NCBI GenBank assembly: GCA_963737575.1
Contig: CAVTTJ010000010.1
Coordinates: forward strand, 5,845 to 69,844
DNA length: 64,000 nt
Reading direction: 5' to 3'
From: VRUE01 sp963737575
GTDB lineage: Bacteria; Actinomycetota; Thermoleophilia; Solirubrobacterales; 70-9
A program made the position numbers and the translations under genes. The notes beneath the pieces were generated by a model. It saw only the letters and a list, made by a program, of their open reading frames with translations, did not search any database and had not been told where the DNA came from. Numbering within the stretch: position 1 is the first letter of the stretch; every line of letters starts with the position of its first letter. This document shows, piece after piece, positions 31,765-40,392 of this stretch.

Positions 31765-33720
31765 ATGAGACTCACGCTCGAAGCAAGCGCAGCATTCGGC
31801 CGCCGCCTATCGGCGGGCGCGATCGCCTGCGCGATCTTCCTCGTCGCCGCCCCGCTCGCGTCGGCGGGCGTCTGGCTTCCCCCGCAGGATCTCTCGGCGC
31901 CTGGCCGCGACGCGACGAACCCGGCCGTCGCGATGGCCGACAACGGCGCCACCACGGCGGTCTGGGAGAAGAACAACACCTCCAACGCCGGATTTCATGG
32001 CGAGGCCTCGACCCGCGAACCGGGCCAGCAGTTCAGCTCCCCGGGGGAATTGGTCGGAGGGGTTACCGACCCGCAGCTGGAGATGACCGGGAGCGGCGAG
32101 GCGGTCGCCGTCTGGAAGCGGCTCATCAACCCGCCCGGCGTGTACCAGATTCAGGCCGCGATCCGGCCTCCGGGGGGTGCCTTCGGTGCGCCGGTCAGCG
32201 CCGCCCAGATGCCGGCCGCGGTGATCCCGAACGGCCTCCAGATGGCCGTCAACGACGCCGGCGACGTCGCCGTCGTCTGGACCCGCACGGACCCCGGATC
32301 GGCGGTCGACGAAGACGCCACCTTCGTCGAAGCCTCCGTGATGCAGGCCGGCGGCGGCTTCTCCGAACCGGAAACCGTGTCGCCGCCGATCGAACCGCCG
32401 ATTGAAGAACCCACGGAACCACCCACATTCCTGCACCTCAGCGCCGTCGAACCCTCGGTCGCGATCGACTCCGCCGGCGACGCGGTCGTCGCCTGGCGCT
32501 ATTTCGACGGGACCGACCAGGTGGTCGAAGCGGCGGAGCGTCCCGCCGGAGGCCCCTTCGAAGGGCGCGACCAACTCTCCAGCAGCGGCGTCAACTCCTT
32601 TGAGCCCAAGGTCGCGATGGACGGCGCCGGCGAGGCGATCGCGGTTTGGGAGGAGGAAGGCGCGACGGAAACCCGCGTCAACGCCGCCCTCAAGCCCGGC
32701 AACGACGACTTCAAAGCCGGGGAACCGATCTCCGAAGCGGGCAAGAGCTCGGTCGGCCCTGAGATCGCGATGACGACGGCCGGCTTCGCGACCGTCGTCT
32801 GGACCTGGGACGAAGAAGAAGGCTCGATCATCCAGGCCTCCAACCGCCCCCCGGGAAGCAGTTTCTCCGCGCCGGTGGACGTGGCTGCGGTGCCGGAAGC
32901 AATCGGGCCGGTCGACACCGATCTGAAGATGAACGACGCCGGCGACGCCGTCATCGCCTGGCCGGGCCGGAAGGCGAATGGCAACGAACCCGTGGTCAAG
33001 GCGGCGATTCGCACCGGCAGCGGCGCCTTCGCGGCTCCGGTCGAAGTCTCGGCGACGAGCCCGGATTTCCTCCATCCCGATGCCGCCATCGACGCCGAGG
33101 GCAACGCGACCGTGGTCTGGTCCCGAACCGACGGGGCCAACCTGATCGCCCAGGCGGCCGGCTATGACGCCTCGCCGCCCGAGATGCGCGGGATCTCGGT
33201 TCCGCCGACCGGGACGGTCGGGGTGCCGGTCTCCTTCTCGGCCTCGCCGTTCGACGTCTGGCCGCTGAAATCGACCGACTTCACCTTCGGCGATGGGCTC
33301 GGGGCTCCCGGGACCGCCGTCTCCCACGTGTACTCGGCCCCGGGTGTCTACACCGTGACCGCGACCGCCGTGGACGCCGCCGGTACGCCGGCCTCGGCGA
33401 GCGGGACGATCGCGATCTCGCCCTCATATGGGTTCAGGATCGGCAAGGCGAAACTCAACAAGAAGAAGGGGACTGCGACGCTGAGCGTCGAGGTCTCGGG
33501 CCCCGGCCAGGTTGCCGTCTCCGGCAAGAAGGTGAAGGGCAAGAGCAAGCGCGCCGCCGCCGCCGGCCCGGTGACGGTCGCGGTCGCGGCCAAGGGCAAG
33601 GCGCTGAAACAGCTGCAGAAGAAGGGCAAGGCGAAGATCAAGGTCACCGTCGCCTTCACGCCGAATGGCGGCGATCACGCTGCCACCAGCGCCGTCTCGG
33701 TCACCCTCAAGAAGCAGTAG
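31765..33720 (+). CDS. secreted protein with repeated AGDAVVAW-type units and a PKD domain
   Basis: GGGAGGGG sets the ATG at 31765. The 651-residue product has a signal peptide ending near ASA (residue 35), and then about eight repeats containing variants of DAAGDAVVAW (NDAGDVAVVWTR, DSAGDAVVAWRY, DGAGEAIAVWEE and others), predicted to form a beta-propeller. A PKD-like domain follows (VPVSFSASPFD, TDFTFGDG, VSHVYSAPGVYTVT). The last 100 residues are Lys/Gly/Val rich (KKGKAKIKVTVAFTPNGG). The architecture recurs in Solirubrobacterales secretomes. It is probably cell-surface attached; ligand unknown. Confidence 0.85.
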   Translation: MRLTLEASAAFGRRLSAGAIACAIFLVAAPLASAGVWLPPQDLSAPGRDATNPAVAMADNGATTAVWEKNNTSNAGFHGEASTREPGQQFSSPGELVGGVTDPQLEMTGSGEAVAVWKRLINPPGVYQIQAAIRPPGGAFGAPVSAAQMPAAVIPNGLQMAVNDAGDVAVVWTRTDPGSAVDEDATFVEASVMQAGGGFSEPETVSPPIEPPIEEPTEPPTFLHLSAVEPSVAIDSAGDAVVAWRYFDGTDQVVEAAERPAGGPFEGRDQLSSSGVNSFEPKVAMDGAGEAIAVWEEEGATETRVNAALKPGNDDFKAGEPISEAGKSSVGPEIAMTTAGFATVVWTWDEEEGSIIQASNRPPGSSFSAPVDVAAVPEAIGPVDTDLKMNDAGDAVIAWPGRKANGNEPVVKAAIRTGSGAFAAPVEVSATSPDFLHPDAAIDAEGNATVVWSRTDGANLIAQAAGYDASPPEMRGISVPPTGTVGVPVSFSASPFDVWPLKSTDFTFGDGLGAPGTAVSHVYSAPGVYTVTATAVDAAGTPASASGTIAISPSYGFRIGKAKLNKKKGTATLSVEVSGPGQVAVSGKKVKGKSKRAAAAGPVTVAVAAKGKALKQLQKKGKAKIKVTVAFTPNGGDHAATSAVSVTLKKQ

Positions 33721-33742
33721 CCGCGGCCCGCATCGGGCTGAA

Positions 33743-33748
33743 TAGACT
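33743..33748 (+). promoter_or_regulatory. putative -10 box TAGACT of the biotin carboxylase gene
   Basis: TAGACT ends 10 nt before GTG 33759; no Shine-Dalgarno sequence is evident in the short gap. Confidence 0.38.
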
Positions 33749-33758
33749 GCGCGACCCG

Positions 33759-35525
33759 GTGTTCCAGAAGGTGCTGATAGCCAACCGCGGCGAGATCGCG
33801 ATCCGCGTCGCCCGGACTCTGAGGGAGATGGGGATCGGGTCGGTCGCCGTCTACTCCGAGATCGACCGCGACGCGCCGCACGTCCGCGAGGCCGACGAGG
33901 CGTTCCTGATCGGCCCCGCGGTGCCGGCCGAGAGCTATCTGAACATCGCCAAGATCATCGAGACCGCCAAGGAGGCGGGCGCCGAGGCGATTCACCCCGG
34001 CTACGGCTTCCTCGCCGAGAACGCCGAGTTTGCCCGCGCCTGCGGCGAGGCCGCGGTCGTCTTCATCGGCCCGCCGCCGGAGGCGATCGAGGCGATGGGT
34101 TCGAAGACCCGCGCGCGGGAGATCATGTCCGAGGCGGGGGTCCCGATCGTGCCCGGCGCGACCGAGCCCGCGAAGGACGTCGAGGAGGCCCGCAAGCAGG
34201 CCGAGGACGCCGGCTACCCGGTCGCCTGCAAGGCGGCAGGCGGCGGCGGCGGCAAGGGCTTCCGGGTGGCGATCACCCCGGACGAGCTCGAGGAGGCCTT
34301 CGAGGGGGCGGCCCGCGAAGGCGAGAAGTTCTTCTCGGACGACCGGGTCTACGTCGAGCGCTATCTCGAGGACCCGCGCCACGTCGAGGTCCAGGTGCTG
34401 GCCGACTCGCACGGCAACGTGATCCACCTCGGCGAGCGCGACTGCTCGATCCAGCGCCGCCACCAGAAGGTGATCGAGGAGTCGCCCGGCCCCCACGTCG
34501 ACGCCGAGATGCGCGAGCGGATCGGCAAGATCGCGACCGACGCAGCCGCCGCGGTCGACTACCGGGGCGCCGGGACGGTCGAGGGGATGCAGGTCGGCGA
34601 TGAGTACTTCTTCCTCGAGATGAACACCAGGGTCCAGGTCGAGCACTGCGTCACCGAGATGGTCACCGGGTTCGACATCGTCCGCGAGCAGATCCGCGTC
34701 GCCGCCGGCGAGGAGCTGAGCATCGCCCAGGACGACCTCGAGATGCGAGGCCACGCGATCGAGTGCCGGATCAACGCCGAGGCCGCCCACAAGAACTTCG
34801 CCCCCGCGCCGGGCGCGATCACGACCTACCGCGAGCCGGCCGGCCCCGGCGTCCGCGTCGACTCCGGGGTCGAGGCGGGCTCGGAGGTGACGCCGATGTA
34901 CGACCCGATGGTCGCCAAGCTGATCGTCTGGGACGTCGATCGCGAGCACGCCACGCGTCGGATGCTGCGGGCCCTGCGCGAGTACGAGATCGGCGGCCTG
35001 ACGACCCTGATCCCGTTCCACCGCAAGATCCTCGCGACCCCTCAGTGGGACAACGGCGAGACCTGCCGCGACCTGATGGAGGATCGCGAGTGGCTGAAGA
35101 CGACCGCGCCCGAGGCGGCGGAGGCGGCCGCGCCCGAGGAGGGCGCCGCCGAGACGGTCTCCCGCGACTACAAGGTCGAGGTCTCGGGCAAGCTCTTCGA
35201 CGTCACCGTTATCGGCGAGGCGGCTGCGGCCGGCGCCGCCGCGGCTCCCGCTGCCGGCGGCCGCAAACCGCCGAAACGGGAGCGGAAATCGGGCGGCGCC
35301 GCCGGCGCCTCGAGCGAGTCGCTCCCCTCGCCGCTGCAGGGGACGATCCTCAAGGTCGCGGTCGAGCAGGGCGCCGAGGTCGTCGAGGGAGACCTGGTCT
35401 GCGTGATCGAGGCGATGAAGATGGAGAACGAGATCGTCGCCCACCGCAGCGGCAAGGTCACCGCCCTCAACGTCACCGAGGGCGCCGCGGTCTCCAGCGG
35501 CGACACTCTGGCCGTCATCGAGTAG
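33759..35525 (+). CDS. accA: acetyl/propionyl-CoA carboxylase alpha chain (biotin carboxylase plus BCCP)
   Basis: The 588-residue fusion begins with the biotin carboxylase N-domain (FQKVLIANRGEIAIRVARTL). It has the ATP-grasp glycine loop KAAGGGGGKGFR, EMNTRVQVEHCVTEMVTGFD, and a C-terminal biotin carrier domain with the biotinylation motif EAMKMENE about 35 residues from the end. An Ala/Pro-rich linker of about 80 residues joins them. It carboxylates biotin with bicarbonate and ATP; a separate carboxyltransferase beta subunit, not in this window, passes the carboxyl to acyl-CoA. The GTG start fits the TAGACT box. Actinobacterial AccA3-type length. Confidence 0.93.
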   Translation: MFQKVLIANRGEIAIRVARTLREMGIGSVAVYSEIDRDAPHVREADEAFLIGPAVPAESYLNIAKIIETAKEAGAEAIHPGYGFLAENAEFARACGEAAVVFIGPPPEAIEAMGSKTRAREIMSEAGVPIVPGATEPAKDVEEARKQAEDAGYPVACKAAGGGGGKGFRVAITPDELEEAFEGAAREGEKFFSDDRVYVERYLEDPRHVEVQVLADSHGNVIHLGERDCSIQRRHQKVIEESPGPHVDAEMRERIGKIATDAAAAVDYRGAGTVEGMQVGDEYFFLEMNTRVQVEHCVTEMVTGFDIVREQIRVAAGEELSIAQDDLEMRGHAIECRINAEAAHKNFAPAPGAITTYREPAGPGVRVDSGVEAGSEVTPMYDPMVAKLIVWDVDREHATRRMLRALREYEIGGLTTLIPFHRKILATPQWDNGETCRDLMEDREWLKTTAPEAAEAAAPEEGAAETVSRDYKVEVSGKLFDVTVIGEAAAAGAAAAPAAGGRKPPKRERKSGGAAGASSESLPSPLQGTILKVAVEQGAEVVEGDLVCVIEAMKMENEIVAHRSGKVTALNVTEGAAVSSGDTLAVIE

Positions 35526-35531
35526 AGGCCG

Positions 35532-37385
35532 TCAGTGATGCCGCGGTTTGTGGTGGGGGCGTTCCCGTTCGCGTTTTTCGCGTTCGCGCTGGCGCTCGCG
35601 TTCGCGGACTTCGCGTCGCTTCTGGGCGCGTAGGCGCTGGGCTTCCTTGCGCGTCAGGGGGAACGGGCCGCTCGGTTCCGAGCAGGACCTGCCGGAGCAT
35701 TCGGTCAGCCGCAGCATTTCGCGGTGGAGGAAGTTGCGGATCGGGAAGAAGTTGGGGACGTTGACGATCGAGTTGAGCTCGTAGGGGTCGCGGTTGATGT
35801 CGTAGAGCTCCTTCTCCCCGTCGGGCCAGGCGATGTACTTGTAGGGGCCGAGCCGGATCCCCGAGTAGTCCTTCGGCGGCGCCAGCAGCGAGGCATGCGC
35901 GGTGTTCTGCTTCAGCTCGGGGGCGGCGCTCGCACTCGCGTGCGAGGCGCTGCTCTGATCGCCCGGTATCGAGAGCGCGCCCTGGGCCTCGACATCGTTG
36001 GTCTCGACGAAGGACTCGAACAGGATCGGACGGCGGGTGCGGAGATCGGGTTCGCGCATGAACGGGACCAGCGAGCGGCCGTCGATGCTCTTGTCGGCTT
36101 TGGCGCCCGCCAGTTCGAGCACCGTCGGGGCGATGTCGATGTTCGCCGCGAGCTCGCCGGTCGAGCTGCCGGGCTTGATCCCCGGCCCCCGGATCAGCAG
36201 CGGCAGGTGGGTGGCGGGCTCGTAGGCGAGGAACTTGCCGCCTAGCAGGCGGTGCTCGCCGAAGAAGAAGCCGTTGTCGGAGGTGAAGATGATGTAGGTG
36301 TTCTTCAGCTTGCCCGTTTCGCTCAGGGCGCCGACGATCTGCCTGACGCCGTCGTCGACGTCGCGCAGCGCCTCGAGCTGCTTCTGCCAGTAGACGAGGT
36401 AGGTGTGGCGATCGCTGGGCGAGAGGTGTTCCGCTTCCCTGATGAACCTGGGCTTGTCGGAGACGTTGCCCTCGTCGAGCCCTTCTTCTTCGTCGTGCGG
36501 CAGGGATGCGCCGCGGAACCAGTCGTAGTGGCGCGGGCTCGGCTCGGGGCCGGCCGGCCGGCGGAAGTCGCCGTGCGGCGCGGTGTAGTCGAGCTGGAGA
36601 TAGAACGGCCGGTCAGAGGGATTGGCCCGGATTTCCGAGGTCGCGATGTTGGTCAGCTGGTCGGTGACGTAGTAGCAGGGCTGCCCGTTGGCCGGCGCGA
36701 ACGGGCAGCCGATGTCGTCGCGGGTCCCGTATTCCCGGGTTTCCCAGCTCCCCGGGTCGCCGAACGGGCCGACGACCTTGCCGTTGATGTCCATCGAGTA
36801 GCCGTAGTAGTAGTGCGTCCGGTCGCTGTCGAGGATCGTGTACCAGGACTCCCAGCCGGGGGGGACGGTCGTCCCGTTGTCCCAGGGTTCTTCGCCGTAG
36901 CCGTTGAGGAACTTGCCGATGTGGATCGTGTGGTAGCCGTCCGCCTGCAGCCAGGTCGCGATGTTGTGGGTCATCGCCCCCCGGAACGAGAACCCGACGT
37001 AGCCGCCGTTCGGCGAGACGTTCCCGCGGACGTTGTGGTTGTGGGCGTAGCGGCCGGTCAGCAGCGAGACGCGCGACGGGCAGCAGAGCGGGTAGGAGAC
37101 GTAGTAGCGGTTGAAGGTGATCCCCTTCTTCGCGATCAGGTCGAGGGTCGCGGGCATCGCCCGGGTGAGCGGGGCGCCCGGGTAGGCGCGGGCGGCGGCG
37201 TAGAGCCCGTCGAGGGTCTGGTCGTCGGTCTGGATCACGACGAAGTTCGGCGGCTGCGAGGAGGCGGCGCTGGCGCGGCCGCCCACGAATGCCGCGAAGA
37301 GGACCGCGAGCAGGGCGACAAGGCCCGCCGCGAAAGCGAGGCGGTTCCGTGCTTGCAGGGAAGTTTGGCTCGGTTCGTGCATCAC
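35532..37385 (-). CDS. secreted sulfatase (formylglycine type)
   Basis: The 617-residue protein has a signal peptide or anchor (residues 14-41). The sulfatase start NFVVIQTDDQTLDG supplies the Asp pair for calcium. The formylglycine motif C-x-P-x-R appears as CCPSR (Cys101) followed by LLTGRYAHNHNV, and TSDNGFFFGEHRL near residue 378 supplies the other metal ligands. It hydrolyses sulfate esters outside the membrane after maturation by a formylglycine-generating enzyme. The C-terminal 30 residues are an Arg/Glu/Lys/His tail (REREKRERERPHHKPRHH), unusual for a secreted enzyme. The gene converges on the carboxylase gene with a 6-bp gap. Confidence 0.9.
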   Translation of the reverse strand: MMHEPSQTSLQARNRLAFAAGLVALLAVLFAAFVGGRASAASSQPPNFVVIQTDDQTLDGLYAAARAYPGAPLTRAMPATLDLIAKKGITFNRYYVSYPLCCPSRVSLLTGRYAHNHNVRGNVSPNGGYVGFSFRGAMTHNIATWLQADGYHTIHIGKFLNGYGEEPWDNGTTVPPGWESWYTILDSDRTHYYYGYSMDINGKVVGPFGDPGSWETREYGTRDDIGCPFAPANGQPCYYVTDQLTNIATSEIRANPSDRPFYLQLDYTAPHGDFRRPAGPEPSPRHYDWFRGASLPHDEEEGLDEGNVSDKPRFIREAEHLSPSDRHTYLVYWQKQLEALRDVDDGVRQIVGALSETGKLKNTYIIFTSDNGFFFGEHRLLGGKFLAYEPATHLPLLIRGPGIKPGSSTGELAANIDIAPTVLELAGAKADKSIDGRSLVPFMREPDLRTRRPILFESFVETNDVEAQGALSIPGDQSSASHASASAAPELKQNTAHASLLAPPKDYSGIRLGPYKYIAWPDGEKELYDINRDPYELNSIVNVPNFFPIRNFLHREMLRLTECSGRSCSEPSGPFPLTRKEAQRLRAQKRREVRERERQREREKRERERPHHKPRHH

Positions 37386-37453
37386 AGGCGCTCGCCAGGC
37401 CCTCAGCCACGAAACACCGGCCGGCCGTGAAGTTGCGAAACGCTATTGGTCGT

Positions 37454-38137
37454 TCAGGACGCGCCGAGTTTTTTCGCTGCGTCGCGCAGTGTTTTCACGG
37501 TCGCGCTGGGTGCTTTGCGGCCATCGAGTTTCTCTCCGTGCCTGTTTACCCAGATGACCGGAACATTCATCTTCAGCAGCGGCGCCACGTCGGTCCGGTA
37601 GCTGGAGCAGATATGGACCCAGCCTTTCTTGCCGCCGATCCGCCGCGCGCACTCTTTGAAATGGACCGGTTCGGGCTTGTAGCTGCGCACCTGCTGGGCG
37701 GTGACCACGAGGTCGAGTTCGGTCCGAAGGTGGCGGCGGGAGACGCCGAGCAGTTTGTCGTCGATGTTCGAGATGATCCCGATCTGGTAGCGCTTGGCGA
37801 GCCGGTCCATCGCCGCGTTCGCCTCGCGGAAGGGCAGCCAGTAGGCGACGCTGTCGGGCAGGAACTGGGCCCGTGAGGGCTCGATCTCCCAGCCGATCTC
37901 GCCCGCGACCTTGACGATCGTCCGGCGCAGGACCTCGGCGTAGAGTTCGTAGGAGCCGGCCATGATTTCGGCCTGGACTTCGAGGAAGCGCCCGAGGAAC
38001 GGTCCCTCCTCGAAGCTGAACCCGTCCTTCTCGGCCTCCTTCTTGCAGGCTTCGATGATCCCCTTCTCCCAATCGATGAGGGTTCCGTAGCAATCAGTGG
38101 TCACCCACTCGATGGTTTTGAGACCGGGAAGGGGCAT
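37454..38137 (-). CDS. HAD-superfamily hydrolase, haloacid-dehalogenase type II-like
   Basis: The 227-residue protein has the catalytic motif TTDCYGTLIDWE with nucleophile Asp15, motif II IGIISNIDD, the motif III lysine in RSYKPEP, and an acidic motif IV region in CSSYRTDVAPLLK. The DxYGTL form resembles L-2-haloacid dehalogenases and related phosphatases; the substrate is unknown. TATAAT lies 14 nt upstream of the ATG on the minus strand, and the gene is divergent from sucC. Confidence 0.83.
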   Translation of the reverse strand: MPLPGLKTIEWVTTDCYGTLIDWEKGIIEACKKEAEKDGFSFEEGPFLGRFLEVQAEIMAGSYELYAEVLRRTIVKVAGEIGWEIEPSRAQFLPDSVAYWLPFREANAAMDRLAKRYQIGIISNIDDKLLGVSRRHLRTELDLVVTAQQVRSYKPEPVHFKECARRIGGKKGWVHICSSYRTDVAPLLKMNVPVIWVNRHGEKLDGRKAPSATVKTLRDAAKKLGAS

Positions 38138-38151
38138 CGCAGAGCCGCGGC

Positions 38152-38161
38152 ATTATAGGCT
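38152..38161. promoter_or_regulatory. overlapping divergent -10 boxes between the HAD gene and sucC
   Basis: Perfect TATAAT on the minus strand (38152-38157) overlaps TAGGCT on the plus strand (38156-38161) by 2 bp. Leaders would be about 7 nt for the HAD gene and about 23-30 nt for sucC. The design matches that at 2177-2186. Confidence 0.5.
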
Positions 38162-38191
38162 GCCGCCCGCGCCGCAGGGGCGCGCCTAAAA

Positions 38192-39388
38192 ATGGACCTC
38201 CTCGAGTATCAGGGCAAGCAGCTGTTCGCAGAGCACGGCATAGCCGTGCCCAGCGGCGAGGTCGCATCGACCGTCGAGGAGGCCGTGGCCGCCGCCGAGC
38301 GGATCGGATATCCGTGCGCGATCAAGGCCCAGGTCCTGATCGGCGGCCGCGGCAAGGCCGGCGGGATCAAGATCGCAGCCGACAGGGCGGAGGCCGAGCA
38401 GCACGCCGGCGCGATCCTCGGCATGGACATCGTCGGGCCGCATGGCGAGGGCCCGTTCGAGGTCCACCAGGTCTGGGTCGAGGGCGGATCGGACATCGCC
38501 TCCGAGTACTACGCCTCGGTGATCCTCGACCGCTCGGCGAAGAAGCTGCTGGCGATGGTCTCCGCCAAGGGCGGGATGGACATCGAGGCCGTCGCCGAGG
38601 AGGACCCCGATGCCCTCGTCAAAGACCACATCGATCCGACCCGGCCGTTCACGGCCACCGCGGCGCGGCCGATCGTCGACGCCGCCGGGCTCGACGAGGA
38701 CGTGCGCGAGGCGGCGGCCGAGGTGCTGGCGAAGCTCGCCGAGGTTGCCTCCTCGGAGGACGCGACGCTGATCGAGGTCAACCCCCTGATCGTCACCGCC
38801 GAGCGCGAGGTAGTCGCCCTCGACGCCAAGGTCACGATCGACAACAACGCCGTCTTCCGCCACGACGACCTCGCCGCCGAGGCCGAGGAGGACGACGACC
38901 CACAGGAGGCGATGGCGAAGGAGAAGGGCCTGATCTACGTCAAGCTGGACGGCAACGTCGGGATCCTGGCCAACGGCGCCGGTCTCTGCATGTCGACCCT
39001 CGACGTCGTCGCCCAGGCCGGCGGCCGGCCGGCGAACTTCCTCGACGCCGGTGGCGGCTCCAAGGCCGAGGCGATCGTCGACGCGCTGACCGTGATCACC
39101 TCCGACGAGAAGGTCAGTGCGATCCTCTTCAACATCTTCGGTGGCATCACCCGCTGCGATGAGATCGCGAACGGGATCGTCACCGCGTCGGGGGAGATCG
39201 ACCTCCAGGTTCCGCTCGTCGTCCGCCTCGACGGCACCAACTCCGAGGAGGGCCTGGCGATCCTGGCCGAGGCCGACCTGCCGAACCTGCACCAGGAGAC
39301 GACCATGCTCGACGCCGCCCGCCGCGTCGTCGAGCTGGCGGGTGGAAGCGCAAACCCGCCCGCCGCGGACGCGGGAGCGAGCGAGTGA
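38192..39388 (+). CDS. sucC: succinyl-CoA synthetase beta subunit (ADP-forming type)
   Basis: The 398-residue subunit opens MDLLEYQGKQLFAEHGIAVP. It has the ATP-grasp loop IGGRGKAGGIKI, EVNPLIVTAEREVVALDAKV and the CoA/dimer-contact block GLCMSTLDVVAQAGGRPANFLDAGGG. With SucD it interconverts succinyl-CoA and succinate plus ATP in the TCA cycle. The last residues (PPAADAGASE) are not family sequence: they are encoded by copy A of the interspersed repeat, which also provides the stop codon. The sucD start follows 55 bp later. Confidence 0.94.
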   Translation: MDLLEYQGKQLFAEHGIAVPSGEVASTVEEAVAAAERIGYPCAIKAQVLIGGRGKAGGIKIAADRAEAEQHAGAILGMDIVGPHGEGPFEVHQVWVEGGSDIASEYYASVILDRSAKKLLAMVSAKGGMDIEAVAEEDPDALVKDHIDPTRPFTATAARPIVDAAGLDEDVREAAAEVLAKLAEVASSEDATLIEVNPLIVTAEREVVALDAKVTIDNNAVFRHDDLAAEAEEDDDPQEAMAKEKGLIYVKLDGNVGILANGAGLCMSTLDVVAQAGGRPANFLDAGGGSKAEAIVDALTVITSDEKVSAILFNIFGGITRCDEIANGIVTASGEIDLQVPLVVRLDGTNSEEGLAILAEADLPNLHQETTMLDAARRVVELAGGSANPPAADAGASE

Positions 39389-39435
39389 GGCCGCCGGTCG
39401 TCATGAGCACGAGCGAGCGCGAGCAGGGCAGGCGG
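39362..39435 (+). repeat. interspersed GC-rich repeat, copy A (sucC-sucD junction)
   Basis: This 74-bp stretch aligns without gaps to copy B at 50698. The first 24 bp (to ...GAGCGAGCGAG) are identical, and GCCGGT, ATGAGC/ATGGGT, GCGAGCGAGCG and GAGCAGGGCAGGCG follow at identical spacing. It overlaps the last eight codons of sucC and fills most of the sucC-sucD gap. Confidence 0.7.
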
Positions 39436-39443
39436 GCAGGACT

Positions 39444-40334
39444 ATGAGCATCATCGTCGGCGAGGACACGAAGCTCGTCGTCTCCGGCCTGACCGGCCGC
39501 GAGGGCTCCTTCCACGGCCTCCGCAACCGCGCCTACGGGACCTACCTCGCCGCCGGCGTCACCCCGGGCAAGGGGGGACAGGACGTCGAGGGCGTCCCGG
39601 TCTTCGACTCGATCTCCGAGTCGGTCCAGGAGGCGGGCGCCAACACATCGATGATCTTCGTCCCCGCGCGCTTCGCCGCAGCGGCGATCGAGGAGGCGAT
39701 CGAGTCCGGCGTCGAGACCGTGATCGCGATCACCGAGGGGATACCGGTTCTCGACATGCTGCGGATCTACTGGCAGGCCAAGGAGGCCGGCGTCCGCCTG
39801 ATCGGGCCCAACTGCCCCGGCGTGCTCTCGCCCGGCAAGGCCAACGTCGGGATCATCCCGGCCCAGTTCTTCGACCAAGGCAAGATCGGCGTCGTCTCGA
39901 AGTCGGGCACCCTGACCTACCAGATCGGGAACGAGCTGAAACAGGCGGGCGAGGGCAACTCCTCGATCGTCGGGATCGGCGGCGACCCGATCGTCGGCTC
40001 CGACTTCATCGACATCCTGAAGCTGTACGAGGCCGACCCAGAGACCGAGCTGATCGTGATGGTCGGCGAGATCGGCGGCGATGCCGAGGAGCGCGCAGCC
40101 GATTTCATCGAGTCCGAGGTCTCGAAGCCGGTCGTCGCCTACATCGCCGGCTTCACGGCGCCCCCCGGCAAGCAGATGGGGCACGCGGGGGCGATCATCT
40201 CCGGCTCATCGGGGACCGCCCAGGCAAAGAAGGAAGCACTCGAGGCGAAGGGCGTCAGGGTCGGCGAAAGCCCGACCGAGACCGCGCAGATCGCGGTCGA
40301 GGCACTGAGGGAGCTCGGGAACGGCTCCGCGTAA
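39444..40334 (+). CDS. sucD: succinyl-CoA synthetase alpha subunit
   Basis: The 296-residue subunit begins MSIIVGEDTKLVVSGLTGRE (CoA-binding Rossmann fold), has VRLIGPNCPGVLSPG, and the phospho-accepting histidine in QMGHAGAIISG near residue 245. It carries the ligase half-reaction with SucC. The length is normal. The start at 39444 is the first good ATG after the inserted repeat, with only a weak GGCGGGCAGG ribosome-binding site, so spacing from sucC has been stretched by the repeat. Confidence 0.95.
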   Translation: MSIIVGEDTKLVVSGLTGREGSFHGLRNRAYGTYLAAGVTPGKGGQDVEGVPVFDSISESVQEAGANTSMIFVPARFAAAAIEEAIESGVETVIAITEGIPVLDMLRIYWQAKEAGVRLIGPNCPGVLSPGKANVGIIPAQFFDQGKIGVVSKSGTLTYQIGNELKQAGEGNSSIVGIGGDPIVGSDFIDILKLYEADPETELIVMVGEIGGDAEERAADFIESEVSKPVVAYIAGFTAPPGKQMGHAGAIISGSSGTAQAKKEALEAKGVRVGESPTETAQIAVEALRELGNGSA

Positions 40335-40363
40335 ACCGCCGCCCGGACTGCAACTCTTGGCAG

Positions 40364-40382
40364 CCTTCCGTGTCTCGGAAGG
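40364..40382 (+). promoter_or_regulatory. hairpin overlapping the ribosome-binding site of the YncE-like gene
   Basis: CCTTCCG (40364-40370) pairs perfectly with CGGAAGG (40376-40382) around a TGTCT loop. The right arm is the Shine-Dalgarno sequence GGAAGGGG, 8 nt before the ATG. It could mask translation initiation or act as a weak terminator for sucCD; no U-tract follows. Confidence 0.4.
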
Positions 40383-40392
40383 GGACGGCTCG

